Assembly (NCBI RefSeq): GCF_025370935.1
Contig: NC_133485.1
Span: 18,838,421-18,902,420 of the forward strand
Direction of reading: 5' to 3'
DNA from: Choristoneura fumiferana
Taxonomy: Eukaryota > Arthropoda > Insecta > Lepidoptera > Tortricidae
Length of the DNA: 64,000 nucleotides
The position numbers and the translations under genes are program-made. Shown here piece by piece: positions 11,222 through 21,542 of the stretch. How positions within the stretch are numbered: the stretch's first letter is position 1; each line of letters begins with the position of its first letter. A model generated the notes under the pieces. It saw only the letters and a list, made by a program, of their open reading frames with translations. It was not told where the DNA came from and did no database searches.

Positions 11222-11312
11222 CGACACAAGGCCAAAGTACAAAAATATGTATACACGACTAAACTTAACATTAAGGCCGTGTATACATATTTTTGCAACT
11301 TTGGCCGTGTCG
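11222..11312. repeat. Near-perfect hairpin, 35-bp arms
   Basis: The left arm 11222-11257 (CGACACAAGGCCAAAGTAC.. to ..GTATACACG) pairs with 11278-11312 (CGTGTATACATATTTTTGC.. to ..GGCCGTGTCG); the spacer is 20 bp. Probably a short foldback MITE. Confidence 0.75.
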
Positions 11313-11766
11313 ATATCTTTGCCCTTGACTGCACATAAAATAAAATACATAAACCACAATAGTAACGGATACAGAAAACAGGTTTAGAGAAAAAAATATC
11401 AACGGTAAAGGGAACTATCACAGGTGCGAAATCGCGGGCATACACTAGTCCATAAAACTAACATGCAAAGTTAAACCCTGATGAACCTGAGCATCAAATT
11501 ATTTTGTAATGAACTTCGCTTGATATATGGCGCATTAATATCATATTTAATGTATATTTTCTACGTTGTAAGTAGTCGTAAAGATGTCAGTTCGTGTCGT
11601 AGCGTTATTTATGGTGTTATAGATTCGCTATGGTGGTATTCGATTAGATACTGAGATAGGAGTGGACTCATATCATAAGTTTTTGTAAAAAAAACACTGC
11701 TCATAGACGCCAGCTACCGGTTCGCAAGTTATAAGTTGCGTTCTGAGTCTTTGTTCAACAGTGGAC
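11313..11766. other. No gene seen
   Basis: No recognised feature. Confidence 0.5.
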
Positions 11767-12020
11767 ATCTTCAAAGTCAAAAAAGTCAAAATATCTTTAT
11801 TCAATTTAGGCTATAACAAGCACTTATGAATGTCAAAAAATCTACCACCGGTTCGGAAAAACCTCTGTTGAGAAGAATCCGGCAAGAAACTTAACGAGGT
11901 ATATTTTTTAAACAGTTTTACAATATTATGTAATGATATGTATACATCACAAGTATTTAACACAACTTTATTTTTAACATCGGAATTTTTTTCAAACGTC
12001 CCTGTCCATGATATAATCAT
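11767..12020 (-). mobile_element. LINE 3' end, (TTTGAC)n tail
   Basis: Minus-strand LINE tail. The plus strand reads TCAAAGTCAAAAAAGTC, then TTTATTCAATTTAGGC, TCTACCACCGGTTCGG and CTCTGTTGAGAAGAATCCGG. The same end is seen on the plus strand at 50349-50552. It is 5' truncated with no polymerase region. Confidence 0.75.
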
Positions 12021-12074
12021 TAACTTTATAATACGCCTTAGATATTAATGTCTTCAATAGGTCTGATGATCATA

Positions 12075-12320
12075 GATTCAATTTAGGCTATAGCACTATG
12101 AATGTCAAAAAAATCTACCACCGTTCGGAAAACCTCTGTTGAGAAGAATCCGACAAGAAACTCAACGAGGTATATTTTTTTAAACAGATTTACATTTATC
12201 CGTTTCATATGTAATATTTTTTGGAATTTTATTATAAAAACGTATGCAATTTTCCAGAAACGACTTTTTGGTTTTAGGTCTGTAAGATGGAACTTTAAGC
12301 TTCCCTGTGTTTCTAGTAGC
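12075..12320 (-). mobile_element. Second copy of the same LINE 3' end
   Basis: Repeats the motifs of 11767-12020 (ATTCAATTTAGGCTATAGCA, CTCTGTTGAGAAGAATCCGA) in direct orientation about 250 bp further on, without the TTTGAC tail. It could be a local duplication or two insertions. Confidence 0.65.
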
Positions 12321-12713
12321 CTATGACCCATAATAAAGCTCTATTTAGCTATCGGTTATCGTTTGGTAATGGAGTAGAGACTAGGGGGCCCCAATCCATC
12401 GCGGGTCCTGGGCACGTGCCCAGTGTGCCCAGTGGGGAATAGGGGCCTGCTGGAGGTGCCCTATGTCCAACAAAGGAAGTATTTTTGAACTTGGCTGGAT
12501 ACAGCGAGTCTATCAAGTAAATAAATATAAGCACGTGGTCGGTGTCAAGTTTTATTGGTCGAGAAAGCGCGGAAGCGGCGCAGGTTGGGTTTCCGGCGAG
12601 ACTTGATCTGTGTTAATAACATTATTATAATGTTTTCCTGGCGGGTCACCGGCGGTCATGACTGACCGACATTCAATGGTAATAAATAAAACTATAGTGA
12701 TTAAGTCAATAGA
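12321..12713. other. No gene; short palindrome near 12411
   Basis: Contains GGGCACGTGCCC, a perfect 12-bp palindrome, in a GC-richer patch. No recognised repeat or gene. Confidence 0.45.
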
Positions 12714-12977
12714 TACATATCATGTGACACACTTGACACCAATTGACAGTTGATTAGTCCCAAACTAAACAAAGCTTATATTCAAATGTCAAAAAGTCAA
12801 AAGTCAAAATATCTTTATTCAATTTAGGCTATAACAAGCACTTACGAATATTATGGATACTAGGCAACGGACAAACATACTTATATAGATAGATTCATAC
12901 TTAAATACATATTAAACATCCAAGACCCGAGAACAAACATTCGTGTTATTCATACAAGTATCTGCCCCGGCCGGGGA
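12714..12977 (-). mobile_element. SINE-2, interrupted
   Basis: Minus-strand body of the tRNA-headed SINE seen complete at 32789-33056: ACTTGACACCAATTGAC, TAGTCCCAAACTAA, then GGCAACGGACAAACATAC, GACCCGAGAACAAACATTCG and CCCCGGCCGGGG. The head is lost. It is split at 12780 by a LINE tail. Confidence 0.75.
12781..12848 (-). mobile_element. LINE tail nested in SINE-2
   Basis: AAAAAGTCAAAAGTCAAAAT then TCTTTATTCAATTTAGGC matches the LINE end at 11767. ATATT flanks both sides and may be the target duplication. Confidence 0.7.
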
Positions 12978-13004
12978 CATTAAAACTTTTTTTTTATTAA
13001 ATAC

Positions 13005-13150
13005 CTGGAAGACCTGTAACGTCTGCTAAGAAATTCAATGGCGTGTGTGAAGTTTTCAATCTGCACTGAGCCCGCTTGGGAACTACGGCCCAAGCCGTCT
13101 CATTATGAGAGACCTGTGCCCATGTGTATTGGGTCGTATTAAGGCCAAAA
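13005..13150 (+). mobile_element. SINE-1 fragment (3' half)
   Basis: AATTCAATGGCGTGTGTGAA, AATCTGCACTGAGCCCGC and GGGAACTACGGCCCAAGCC identify the family. The tail is degraded. Confidence 0.7.
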
Positions 13151-13428
13151 TAATTAGTGGCCTAGACGACCGCGGTTCAGTCGGGCTCAAATTTAAAAAC
13201 ACACTTTTTCTTAGAGAGATCAAGCTGGACAGGTTGCATAGGGAATCGTTTAAAAAAAATCTTTAACTCCCTCGGTTGTATATATTTTGACATAACGGAG
13301 CTATACAAGGTGTTAATTAATAGGAATACTAATAAAACTACAGACACCCAAACAGATTTTTTAATTTGAAGTTGGTTTATTGCACCTATTTTCGCTACTC
13401 GCCACGCCAACTCATATCTGGTTTCTAT

Positions 13429-14002
13429 ACGTTATGCCTATCCAATTTATTAAAAGTGTAAACAAACCGATTTCATCAAAATTCTTGTATAAACACTCAC
13501 TGGATCGAATCAATAACACATTTATCTATAATTCGTGTCTTTTAACTAGATGTCTAATCCCTTTTTTCACCAAAAATCACTTGATTTCAATGTTTTATTT
13601 TTCATTTGAAAAATCTTCGTCAAATCTGACGTTATTTCTTGATTGAAACATGTGTATAATCTGTAGTAGCATAGACTAGCGTAGAGATGGTGGAAATTTG
13701 ACATTTTGAAAATCGATTAATGCGCGGATGAATAAGCGATTTTTATTTACTTTCCTTAAAATTAAAAAATAGTTACTGCTTTTATACCTAATTGAATAAA
13801 CAGTCTTTGGAATTAAATCAAGTATTGTAAATAATAAAATAGACAAAAATACTTTGATCTATTCAATTAATAAATAATCGATTTACTGAACAGATTAATT
13901 ATTTTGCAATGGGTTCTAGGTTTTCACATCATTGAATGTCTGTGGTCGGACACATGGCGTCTTTGTTTACATTTTTCATAAATTGGATCGAAATACAATA
14001 TA
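13429..14002. repeat. Local duplication, copy 1
   Basis: Closely similar to 15020-15552 in direct orientation, from ACGTTATGCCTATCCAATT to CGAAATACAATATA, with scattered substitutions and small indels. A third partial copy starts after the gap at 17134. No gene in it. Confidence 0.8.
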
Positions 14003-14022
14003 ATTCGCTCGCTGCTCATTAA

Positions 14023-14205
14023 GGCTTTGTTTCCACCAAAGATGTACGAGGATGTGTTGCGAGGAAAGTGTTTTTCATAAAACGCTTTATTTACCTATCC
14101 TAGCTCATCTCTGGTGGAAACAGCTGAGCGAAACGAGGCGAGGTAAGTGAAGCGTTTTGATTCATCAAAAACACATCCTCACACATCTCTGGTGGAAACG
14201 GAGCC
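14023..14205. mobile_element. Tourist-like MITE with TAA target duplication
   Basis: The ends GGCTTTGTTTCCACCAAAGA and its counterpart TCTCTGGTGGAAACGGAGCC are inverted repeats; TAA flanks both sides (14020-14022 and 14206-14208). A 3-bp TAA duplication is typical of PIF/Harbinger-type elements. The interior is itself palindromic (GAGGATGTG / CACATCCTC). Non-coding. Confidence 0.7.
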
Positions 14206-14292
14206 TAATCGTCGGTGGTGGATAAGTGCCTTAGGTATAATTGTTTTAACAGCAAATCAGAATTTAACAAGTCAAGTTAAGTCGAAATCCAG

Positions 14293-14533
14293 TACCGTAA
14301 GGTTGGGGTACTTTGACCCATTAGAGGGTTACTTTGGCCCAAATAAAACCACATAAAAACTTAAATGAAACATGAAATAAAAACATAAAAACGTGATCAA
14401 TCAATTAACACCAACCACATGGCTAAGACCCATATTCTCAAAGCAATAATAAAACCACGAATAAAACCATAACCGAGTTAATCACAAGGGCCAAAGTTAC
14501 CCTTCAGGGCCAAAGTACCCTGACCTTACGGTA
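14293..14533. mobile_element. MITE with TACCGTAAGG ends
   Basis: TACCGTAAGGTTGGGGTACT at the left mirrors AGTACCCTGACCTTACGGTA at the right. Each end also holds a second unit (GGTTACTTTGGCCC / GGGCCAAAGTTACCC), so the ends are composite. The core is about 110 bp and AT-rich. Confidence 0.75.
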
Positions 14534-15019
14534 CCTATTTAATTATATTTAATTGCTCTCGAACTGGAAAAATCGTATTACACTTTTCATTTGTATTTAT
14601 AACCTGAGTATAATTTTAATCTACGACCGCTTACCGGTTAGTTTATGTCTAGTTATGTCGTCTTGTAGTCAGGGACGAATAAATTATGTCCAGGCCTCCA
14701 GGCAATGCAATTCTCGGGGCCCTTTCCAGTCGTTTTATGAGCATCAAGTCTTTACAAGTTCAAGTTCAATCAAATAAACTGACAGCCATGCGTCAGAACG
14801 CAATAATACGTACTGTCGCAATGTTTTTGATACGAAAATATTGTCGTGTATTTTTACCAGCTTATGAAGAGTACGTTAGAATGCTCGAAAAAAATAACAC
14901 TATTACAGTGTCTCATGTCAAATTATTTCATTCTAAAATTGTTGATCATATAAGTATTGTGATTTCGTTCATTGGACATAAAAATGTTTTAAATTTATTT
15001 TAATTTCTTATGTATAGGT
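14534..15019. other. No recognised gene; 105-codon frame at 14686-15003
   Basis: The frame is open for 105 codons but has no domain that I recognise, lies between repeats and lacks a partner exon. I treat it as chance. Confidence 0.4.
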
Positions 15020-15552
15020 ACGTTATGCCTATCCAATTATTTTAAAGTGTAAACAAACCGATTTCATCAAAATTCTTGTATAAACACCCACTGGTAACGA
15101 ATCAATAACACATTTATCTATAATTCGTGTCTTTAACGGATGTCTAATCACTTCTTTCACCAAAATTCACTTGATTTCAATATTTATTTTTCATTTGAAA
15201 AATCTTCGTCACAATATGACGTTATTTTTTGATTGAAACATTGTGTAGGTATAATCTTTAGTAGTATAGACTAGCGTAGAGATGGTGGATAATTTGACAT
15301 TTTAAAAATCGATTAATGCGCGGATGAATAAGCGATTATTATTTACTTTCCTTAAAATAAAAAAAAAAGTTACTGCTTTTATAATTGAATAAACAGTCTT
15401 TGGAATAATAATATAGACAAAAATACGTTGATCTATTCAATTAATATGTATTTTGCAATAGTTTCTAGGTTTTCACATCACTAAAATGTCTATGGTCGGG
15501 TTAATGGCGTCTTTGTTTACGCTTTTCATAAATTGGATCGGAATACAATATA
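15020..15552. repeat. Local duplication, copy 2
   Basis: Second copy of 13429-14002, about 1.59 kb downstream. It ends exactly where the SINE at 15552 starts, whereas copy 1 continues into different sequence. Confidence 0.8.
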
Positions 15553-15770
15553 GCAAGCAGAGGATCACAGGTTCAAACCCTCGCATCTTATGAGTTGTTG
15601 AAAATTCATGTGCGAATTTAAATTTGAAAACCACGACCTTTACGGTGAAAGAAAACCTGGAGAAACTGCACAAATTTACGAAGTTCGAATTCCGCATTGC
15701 CCAAGTCCTCTCCGAATGAGAGGAGGCCTGTGCCCAGCAGTGGGACGTATAGAGACTGTGATGATGATGT
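15552..15770 (+). mobile_element. SINE-1 fragment, empty target site of the LTR element
   Basis: 5'-truncated SINE with B box CAGGTTCAAACCC and a tail GTGATGATGATG. The same SINE after the gap (17208-17415) is interrupted by the LTR element at the ATGAT matching 15761-15765, so this copy shows the pre-insertion sequence. Confidence 0.85.
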
Positions 15771-15780
15771 ACGCTTGGGG

Positions 15781-15960
15781 CCTCTAGGCTAGGCTTGTTT
15801 CCAGTTAATACGATGATGTTGATTATGTATATTAAACTGATCGTGTGCTGTGATTGACCCATCACCCGATGAAAAGTACAAATGAGGCTAAAGGTGTATC
15901 TCACTGCATGCTTCAGTGACAGCCTATTTACTCTAGCTTTGAAGAGCCCTAGTTTGTGTC
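15781..15960 (-). mobile_element. LINE 3' coding fragment
   Basis: The reverse complement reads CTAGGGCTCTTCAAAGC then TAGAGTAAATAGGCTGTC, matching plus-strand fragments at 31124-31262. One frame gives an NLGLFKSRVNR-like motif found at the C-terminus of insect LINE polymerases. The matching allele is 25984-26125, which lacks about 60 bp. Confidence 0.6.
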
Positions 15961-16514
15961 TTCTATCCTCTCCTCACTTACTACATCTTGGATATTTTAC
16001 TGAAATTAGGTATACACATAATTTGTTTTATAACGGTTAACCTTATTCATTTTCCCGAGCCCCATTCGCGCATTCCTTAGTAAACTAATATAAAAGCTAT
16101 CACACTTAAGTACGTACTTAATGTTAATCTAATAAATACAGCTATTCCACTGTCTTATAAATTAAATTACCTATATTACGGTGATGTTCAAACTTAAACC
16201 CAAGCAGAACATTAAGCTCTAACTCTAAACACTTACGGCCTATTTTACATTGAAATTTATCTCGAGGAATACCCAGGTCATATAGGATTTAATAGCACGT
16301 TATAACGGCATTACAAAGTAGCGTGTGAGCTAATTTGTTGCATTTTGACACTTATGACTAATGGAGATAAGGTGTATAGGGACTGATTGGTTGTAGAAAG
16401 CTCGGATACTTGATTATATCACATTGTAACTATGTCACTTGAATTATGTGTTTATGTTATGTCAGAATCTTCTTTAGTGGTATTATGTGGAGGCAGAATA
16501 CATCCATACTTATA
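15961..16514. other. No gene seen; matches 26126-26673
   Basis: Unique-looking AT-rich sequence, nearly identical to its counterpart after the LTR element. Confidence 0.6.
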
Positions 16515-16706
16515 CTTACTAATATAATAAATGCGAAAGTGTGTGTGCAATGTTTGTGTGTATGTTTGTGCGTCTTTGGCATATATAGTTTATGGGCCAG
16601 AGAGTGACATAGGCTAATTATCCCGGGAAAATGCAATATCGCGAGGGAACAGCGCCGCGATAACCGAATTCCACGCGCGCGAAGCCGCGGGCAAAAGCTA
16701 GTAGTA
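16515..16706 (+). mobile_element. Helitron-like interspersed repeat (intact form)
   Basis: Runs from TTACTAATATAATAAATGCG to GCCGCGGGCAAAAGCTAGTA with internal GGGCCAGAGAGTGACATAGG. The CTAG-type 3' end and absence of target duplication suggest a non-autonomous Helitron, but the class is uncertain. TGTGTGTGCAATG at 16540-16552 occurs once; in the other copy it is duplicated around a foldback insertion. Confidence 0.6.
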
Positions 16707-17033
16707 TAATATTTAGCAATGTCAAAAAGGTTACAAGAATCTTAAAAATAAGAATATTATGTACATATAAAAAAAGTTTACTCTATTTGAAACATTTTAA
16801 AACAAGTAGGACTTCCAAGTGCCATGTTGTCATCATCATCAAAACGACCGACTTTATCTATAACAAACCGAGCGGCAAAAGAACCGGCTAACAAATTGCG
16901 TAATAAATAACCGGCGTCTTCCAACATGGCCGACGGCGGATTACATGCGCTCGCGCAATTAACGTTGCATAAATGTATGTAATATATTGAAATGAACTAT
17001 TTTTAATAGACAAAATGGACGCGTTGATATATA
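16707..17033. other. No gene; last part of first locus copy
   Basis: Matches 27256-27579 almost base for base and stops at the N run. Confidence 0.7.
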
Positions 17034-17133
17034 NNNNNNNNNNNNNNNNNNNNNNNNNNNNNNNNNNNNNNNNNNNNNNNNNNNNNNNNNNNNNNNNNNN
17101 NNNNNNNNNNNNNNNNNNNNNNNNNNNNNNNNN
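17034..17133. other. Assembly gap, 100 N
   Basis: Exactly 100 N, a conventional size for an unknown gap. The sequence after it restarts at the sequence of 15474. Confidence 0.98.
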
Positions 17134-17207
17134 ATCACTAAAATGTCTATAGTCGGGTTAATGGCGTCTTTGTTTACGCTTTTCATAAATTGGATCGAAT
17201 ACAATAT

Positions 17208-17415
17208 AGCAAGCAGAGATCACAGGTTCAAACCCTCGCATCTTATGGTTGTTGAAAATTCATGTGCGAATTTAAATTTGAAAACACGACCTTACGGTGA
17301 AAGAAAACCTAGAGAGAAACTGCACAAATTTACGAAGTGCGAATTCCGCATTGCCAAGTCCTCTCCGAATGAGAGGAGCCTGTGCCCAGCATGGACGTTA
17401 TAGAGCCTTGATGAT
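17208..17415 (+). mobile_element. SINE-1 fragment hosting the LTR element
   Basis: Counterpart of 15552-15770. Its GATGAT tail is cut at 17415 by the LTR element; the rest of the tail resumes at 25972. It has several single-base losses compared with the first copy. Confidence 0.85.
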
Positions 17416-17562
17416 TGTTGTTAAAGCAAGATAGAGGGCAGCAGTGTAGCCCAGTTTTTGGTTGAGTCTGTGGTGCAATAATAAAACAGTGAACACGGCT
17501 ATTGAGTTTTTTATATCTTCCTAAAAGTATTAATTAATTACGCTAAAAACTAGAATATAACA
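17416..17562 (+). repeat. 5' LTR, 147 bp
   Basis: Starts TGTTGTTAAAGCAAG and ends CTAGAATATAACA. It contains AATAAAACAGTG, a possible poly(A) signal. It differs from the 3' LTR by one substitution and two single-base indels. Confidence 0.92.
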
Positions 17563-17563
17563 T

Positions 17564-17573
17564 TGGCGACGAG
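17564..17573 (+). promoter_or_regulatory. Primer binding site, tRNA-Ser type
   Basis: TGGCGACGAG directly after the LTR is complementary to the 3' end of an animal tRNA-Ser(GCU) (..CTCGTCG plus CCA). The tRNA end is from general knowledge, not from this window. Confidence 0.7.
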
Positions 17574-17697
17574 CGCGAAACGAACTATAAAAGTGTGTAA
17601 AAAAAAACAATAAGATCGAATTGTGTCGACATTAACTCCGTGTCTAAAAACAATCACGAAGTTCAGAAAAATGATGGCGCCGGTCGGCGTCGAATAA

Positions 17698-19524
17698 ATG
17701 GATTTAATAGCACAACTCATCAAAAAAGGAAAGAAATCATGGATTCAAGAAAAATCTAAGAAAGAACTAATCTATATCGCAAACGAATTAGCTCAAGAAA
17801 CATTATTCTTGGACACGCATTGCATAAGTGAGGTTAGAACATATTTACGAAAATACATTGATGAGATTACAAAGACAAAACAAAACACCACGAGAGACCA
17901 AGAAATTACGGGAACAAATTTCAGCATGGCGTCTATCAGTACTCTTGAAGTGTTCAGTGGTGAGAATTGGAATGCGTATCGGCAACAGTTTGAGTGTTTT
18001 GTGCTACTAAACGATATACCAGAAACAAAAAGGGTACCTTTACTTATTACCAAACTGAGTACCAAGGTGTATGAATTATTAACAACTTTATGTGCACCTG
18101 AGTCTCCGGTTAGTGAAACATACGAAAACATATGCGAAAAATTAAAGAAATATTACCACCCAGTAAAGAACTACGCCTTACATCAAGCAGAATTTCGGAA
18201 AAGATGTCAAAAATCGGATGAAAATATAGAACAATATATTATGGAACTTAAAAAACTGTCCAAAAATTGCGGCTTCAAAAGTTTAGATGATGAAATTAAA
18301 GAGAGATTATTGAATGGAAGTTATTGTGATGCTGTGAAATTTGAGTTGTTAAAAGAGGCAGATAAACCACTAGATTTGTTAGTCAAAATTGGCAAAACAG
18401 CAGAGACAGCATATAAGTTGGTGTACACCCATGATAAAGAACATGAACAAACACAAATGTTCAAATTACAAGAAAGAAATTTCTCCCGGAACAAAAATAG
18501 TGGTCCACGGCAAAACATAGTGCCGATGAAGAAACAAAATATGACATGTTTTTGCTGTGGAAAAAGTGGTCACATGAAAGTAGAATGTTCACTGCGTGAA
18601 AAATTTTGTAGTGAATGTGGTATCAAGGGACATATTTATAAAATGTGTCGGAAAAATAAAGAATTTAAAGTGAAAAATGTAAATTTAGTGGAAACTAGCA
18701 GTATGAATGACAAAGAGGGTAGTGTGGAAAAAGAGAAGACTTCTCCAGACACTGAAATTTTTGATATATTTTACTTCAATGACAAGGGAAAAATTCCAGC
18801 AGCCACTCTGAAGGTTTCAGTGAATGGAAAAGCCTTAGAATTTGAAGTTGACACTGGTGCAGACGTGAGTACCATTACCTTAGCAGAAAAATTACAATTT
18901 TTTCCAGACTTAAAAATGGAACAGCGTAATGTGATATTTACTAACTTTGATCAGTCAACGTCAACACCACTAGGGGTAATTGAAAATTTAACTATCAATT
19001 ACAAATCTGTAAAAGTAAGTAACCAGAGATTGTACGTGGTTAGGGATGGGTTGCCAAAAATAATTGGAAAAGATTGGCTCTCTTTATTGCAGTTGTGGCC
19101 TCCAAGGTTTGAACAAAAAGTTTGTGAAGAAGTAACTAAAGATAAATTAATTAAAAATTTAAAAAAACAATATTTTGAATTATTTGCGCCAGGTATGGGA
19201 GATTTTAAAGGAGAGCCAATCCACCTAGAAATGGACCCAAGTGCTAAACCAATATTCATGCCTGTCAGAACTGTTCCATTTGCTTTAAAAGAAAAAGTTA
19301 AAAATGAGATTAAGAGATTGGTTGAAAACAAGCGCATTACACCAGTAGAATACTCAGAGTGGGGTACTCCAGTTGTACCAGTTTTAAAATCAGATGGAAC
19401 AGTTCGTTTGTGTGGTGATTTTCGAATCACAATAAACAAGTTTTTGCAGATCGATCATTACCCGCTACCAACCATTAATGATATTTTAATGAAATGCAAG
19501 GTAATACCTATTTTTGTGAATTAG
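17698..19524 (+). pseudogene. gag-pol: gag, protease and start of reverse transcriptase (element 1)
   Basis: Open for 608 codons from ATG at 17698, after a leader of about 135 bp behind the LTR. Residues 1-280 are capsid/gag-like with no clear motif. Two CCHC zinc knuckles lie at about 284-297 (CFCC-x4-H-x4-C) and 304-317 (CSEC-x4-H-x4-C), which bind element RNA. The aspartic protease has DTGA at about 385-388. The reverse transcriptase begins near residue 510. The frame fails at about 19494-19500, in an A run, and continues one frame over. Codon use is AT-rich like the rest of the element. Confidence 0.9.
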
Positions 19525-20075
19525 ATTTACAAGAGGCATATTTACAAGCTCCATTAGATGAGGAGTCTCAAAAACTTGTCACTATTGTGTCAGAGGAAGG
19601 AATTTACAAATATTTATACTTGCCTTTTGGTGTTAGTACAGGTCCAGGGTCATTTCAAAGGTTAATAACTCAAAAACTGAATGGGTTAGATGTAATTGTA
19701 TACATTGACAACATATATGTATATGGAAAAACATTATCTGAAACAAATGACAAATTAAAATTGGTTTTGCAAAGACTAAGTGAATCAGGATTAAAATTAA
19801 AAATAAATAAGTGCAAATTCTTTGAGGAAAAACTGGATGTTTTTGGATTTGAGGTAAATAAAAGTGGAGTCAAAATTATAAAAAGCAAAATTGAACCATT
19901 GTTATCTTTGCCATGCCCAAATAATACAAAAATGTTAAAATCGTTTCTTGGAAAAGTAAACTATTACAATAGATTCTTACAAAACATGGCAATAATATTA
20001 AAACCATTGTATGATTGCTTAAAAAAGATCAGTTTGAATGGACAGAAGAATGTGATTATTCATTTCAAGAAATAA
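19494..20075 (+). pseudogene. gag-pol: Reverse transcriptase palm (element 1)
   Basis: Continues the polymerase with CELDLQEAYLQAPLD (first catalytic aspartate) and YLPFGVSTGPGSFQRL. The catalytic box at 19701-19712 reads YIDN rather than the family YxDD, so the second metal-binding aspartate is lost. FLGKVNYYNRF follows in the thumb region. The frame is lost again at an A run near 20035-20042. The changed residue is a substitution and so is not explained by an indel. Confidence 0.9.
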
Positions 20076-20464
20076 AAAAAGCACTTTCTAACACACCTGC
20101 TTTGTCACATTTTGATAAAAATTCAACAATAATATTGACTTGCGACTCTGCAGATTCTGGTGTAGCAGCAGTGTTATCTATAAAAGACCAGAATAATGTA
20201 ATAAATCCAGTGGCGTTTGCTAGTAAAAAATTGAATGATACCCAGATGAAATACCCAATTTTAGAAAAAGAGGCCTATGCCATTGTTTTTGGAGTCAGTA
20301 AATTTTATGAGTTTTTGTTTGGACATAAATTTATCTTACAAACAGATAATGAGGCATTGGCAAAGATTTTGGGGCCCAAGTATGGCATACCAAAAATGGC
20401 AGCTCGACGGTTACAATATTGGTCAATTTTTTTAAGTGGTTTTGATTATGAATTCAACATATAA
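20015..20464 (+). pseudogene. gag-pol: RNase H region (element 1)
   Basis: ILTCDSADSGVAAVLS carries the first RNase H aspartate, EKEAYAIVFGVSKF the glutamate and LQTDNEAL the next aspartate; this domain degrades the RNA strand during replication. The frame shifts near 20450-20461, and the KNNPADYLSRVS linker follows in another frame. Confidence 0.88.
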
Positions 20465-21348
20465 AATCCAAAAATAATCCTGCTGATTATTTGTCACGAG
20501 TGAGTACAAATTGTAACGATGACAGCTGTAAGAGTGCTGATATTAGTAAAAAAAATTTTGAAATGAACACTGTTAATTATGTCAATAAATCTAACTTAGC
20601 TACATTGGATTGGAAAACTATTCAGGGGAATCATGCAAAGATAAAATTTTGTGTGATGTGCTTAGATATAGTAGAGATGGTTGGCCATTGAAAAATGATC
20701 TTGGAGATGACTATGAACCATATTTTAAAAGAAAAAATGAAATCTCTGTGGAGAGAGAATGCTTGCTATGGGGGTATAGAGTGATTATACCTAAAACAGT
20801 TCAAGAAAAGGTCATGTCTGAATTACATGCTAGTCATTTAGGTATTACCAGGATGAAAGAAATTTCAAGATCATATTTTTGGTGGCCTGGCATGGATGAA
20901 AGTATTGAAAATATAACAAAAAATTGTATTATCTGTTTGCAAAACCATAAAAATCCAGAAAAAACTAAATTAACACTGTGGCCGCAACCACCAACAGTTT
21001 GGCATAGATTGCATGCAGACTTTCTTGGACCTCTGTACTCAAAAATGTTTTTAGTCGTGATAGATGCATATTCAAAGTGGCCGGAAGCATTTGTTATGGG
21101 AAATATCACGGCACAAAAAACAATACAGGTGTTTAAGGGAATTTTTGTTCGATATGGATATCCGTTGCATCTTGTCACTGATAATGGCCCTACATGGACA
21201 AGCCAGGAATTTCAATGTTTTTGCAAAAAGGTGGGCTTAAAGCAATCTTTTACTCCAACATATTATCCGGCTACAAATGGATTAGCCGAACGTTTTGTAA
21301 ACTCTTTTAAATCACATATTATTAAAATTGTGGAGAGTGGTCAAAGCT
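20465..21348 (+). pseudogene. gag-pol: Linker and integrase core (element 1)
   Basis: After a further shift at a G run near 20628, the integrase zinc domain is visible (HASHLGITRMKEISRSYFWW then CIICLQ, the HHCC pattern). The DDE core follows: ADFLGPLYSK.. with the first aspartate, LVTDNGPTWTSQEFQ with the second, and YPATNGLAERFV with the glutamate. The chain is cut at 21348 by the LINE; the C-terminus is at 25306-25683. Confidence 0.9.
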
Positions 21349-21542
21349 TAGAATATAATAATAATAATAATAATAAAGTTTTATTTTCAGGCATTCAAAG
21401 TACACCCATATTATGTAAAAAATAAAGTTAAAATTAAAATTAAAATTAAATCAAATCATTAAAAATAAAAACACAAAATTAAAATAGCAATAAGGAATAG
21501 AAAATAAAATAAAATAAAAATAAAAATAAAATTAGGTTGTAC

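Noticed and set aside
14686..15003. 105-codon open frame as a possible host gene
   Set aside because: No domain recognised, no partner exons, AT-rich and placed between a MITE and a duplicated block.
17698..21425. Programmed frameshifting in element 1
   Set aside because: Four or more shifts occur at different short homopolymer-like places within domains, not at one gag/pol junction; consensus error or decay explains them better.
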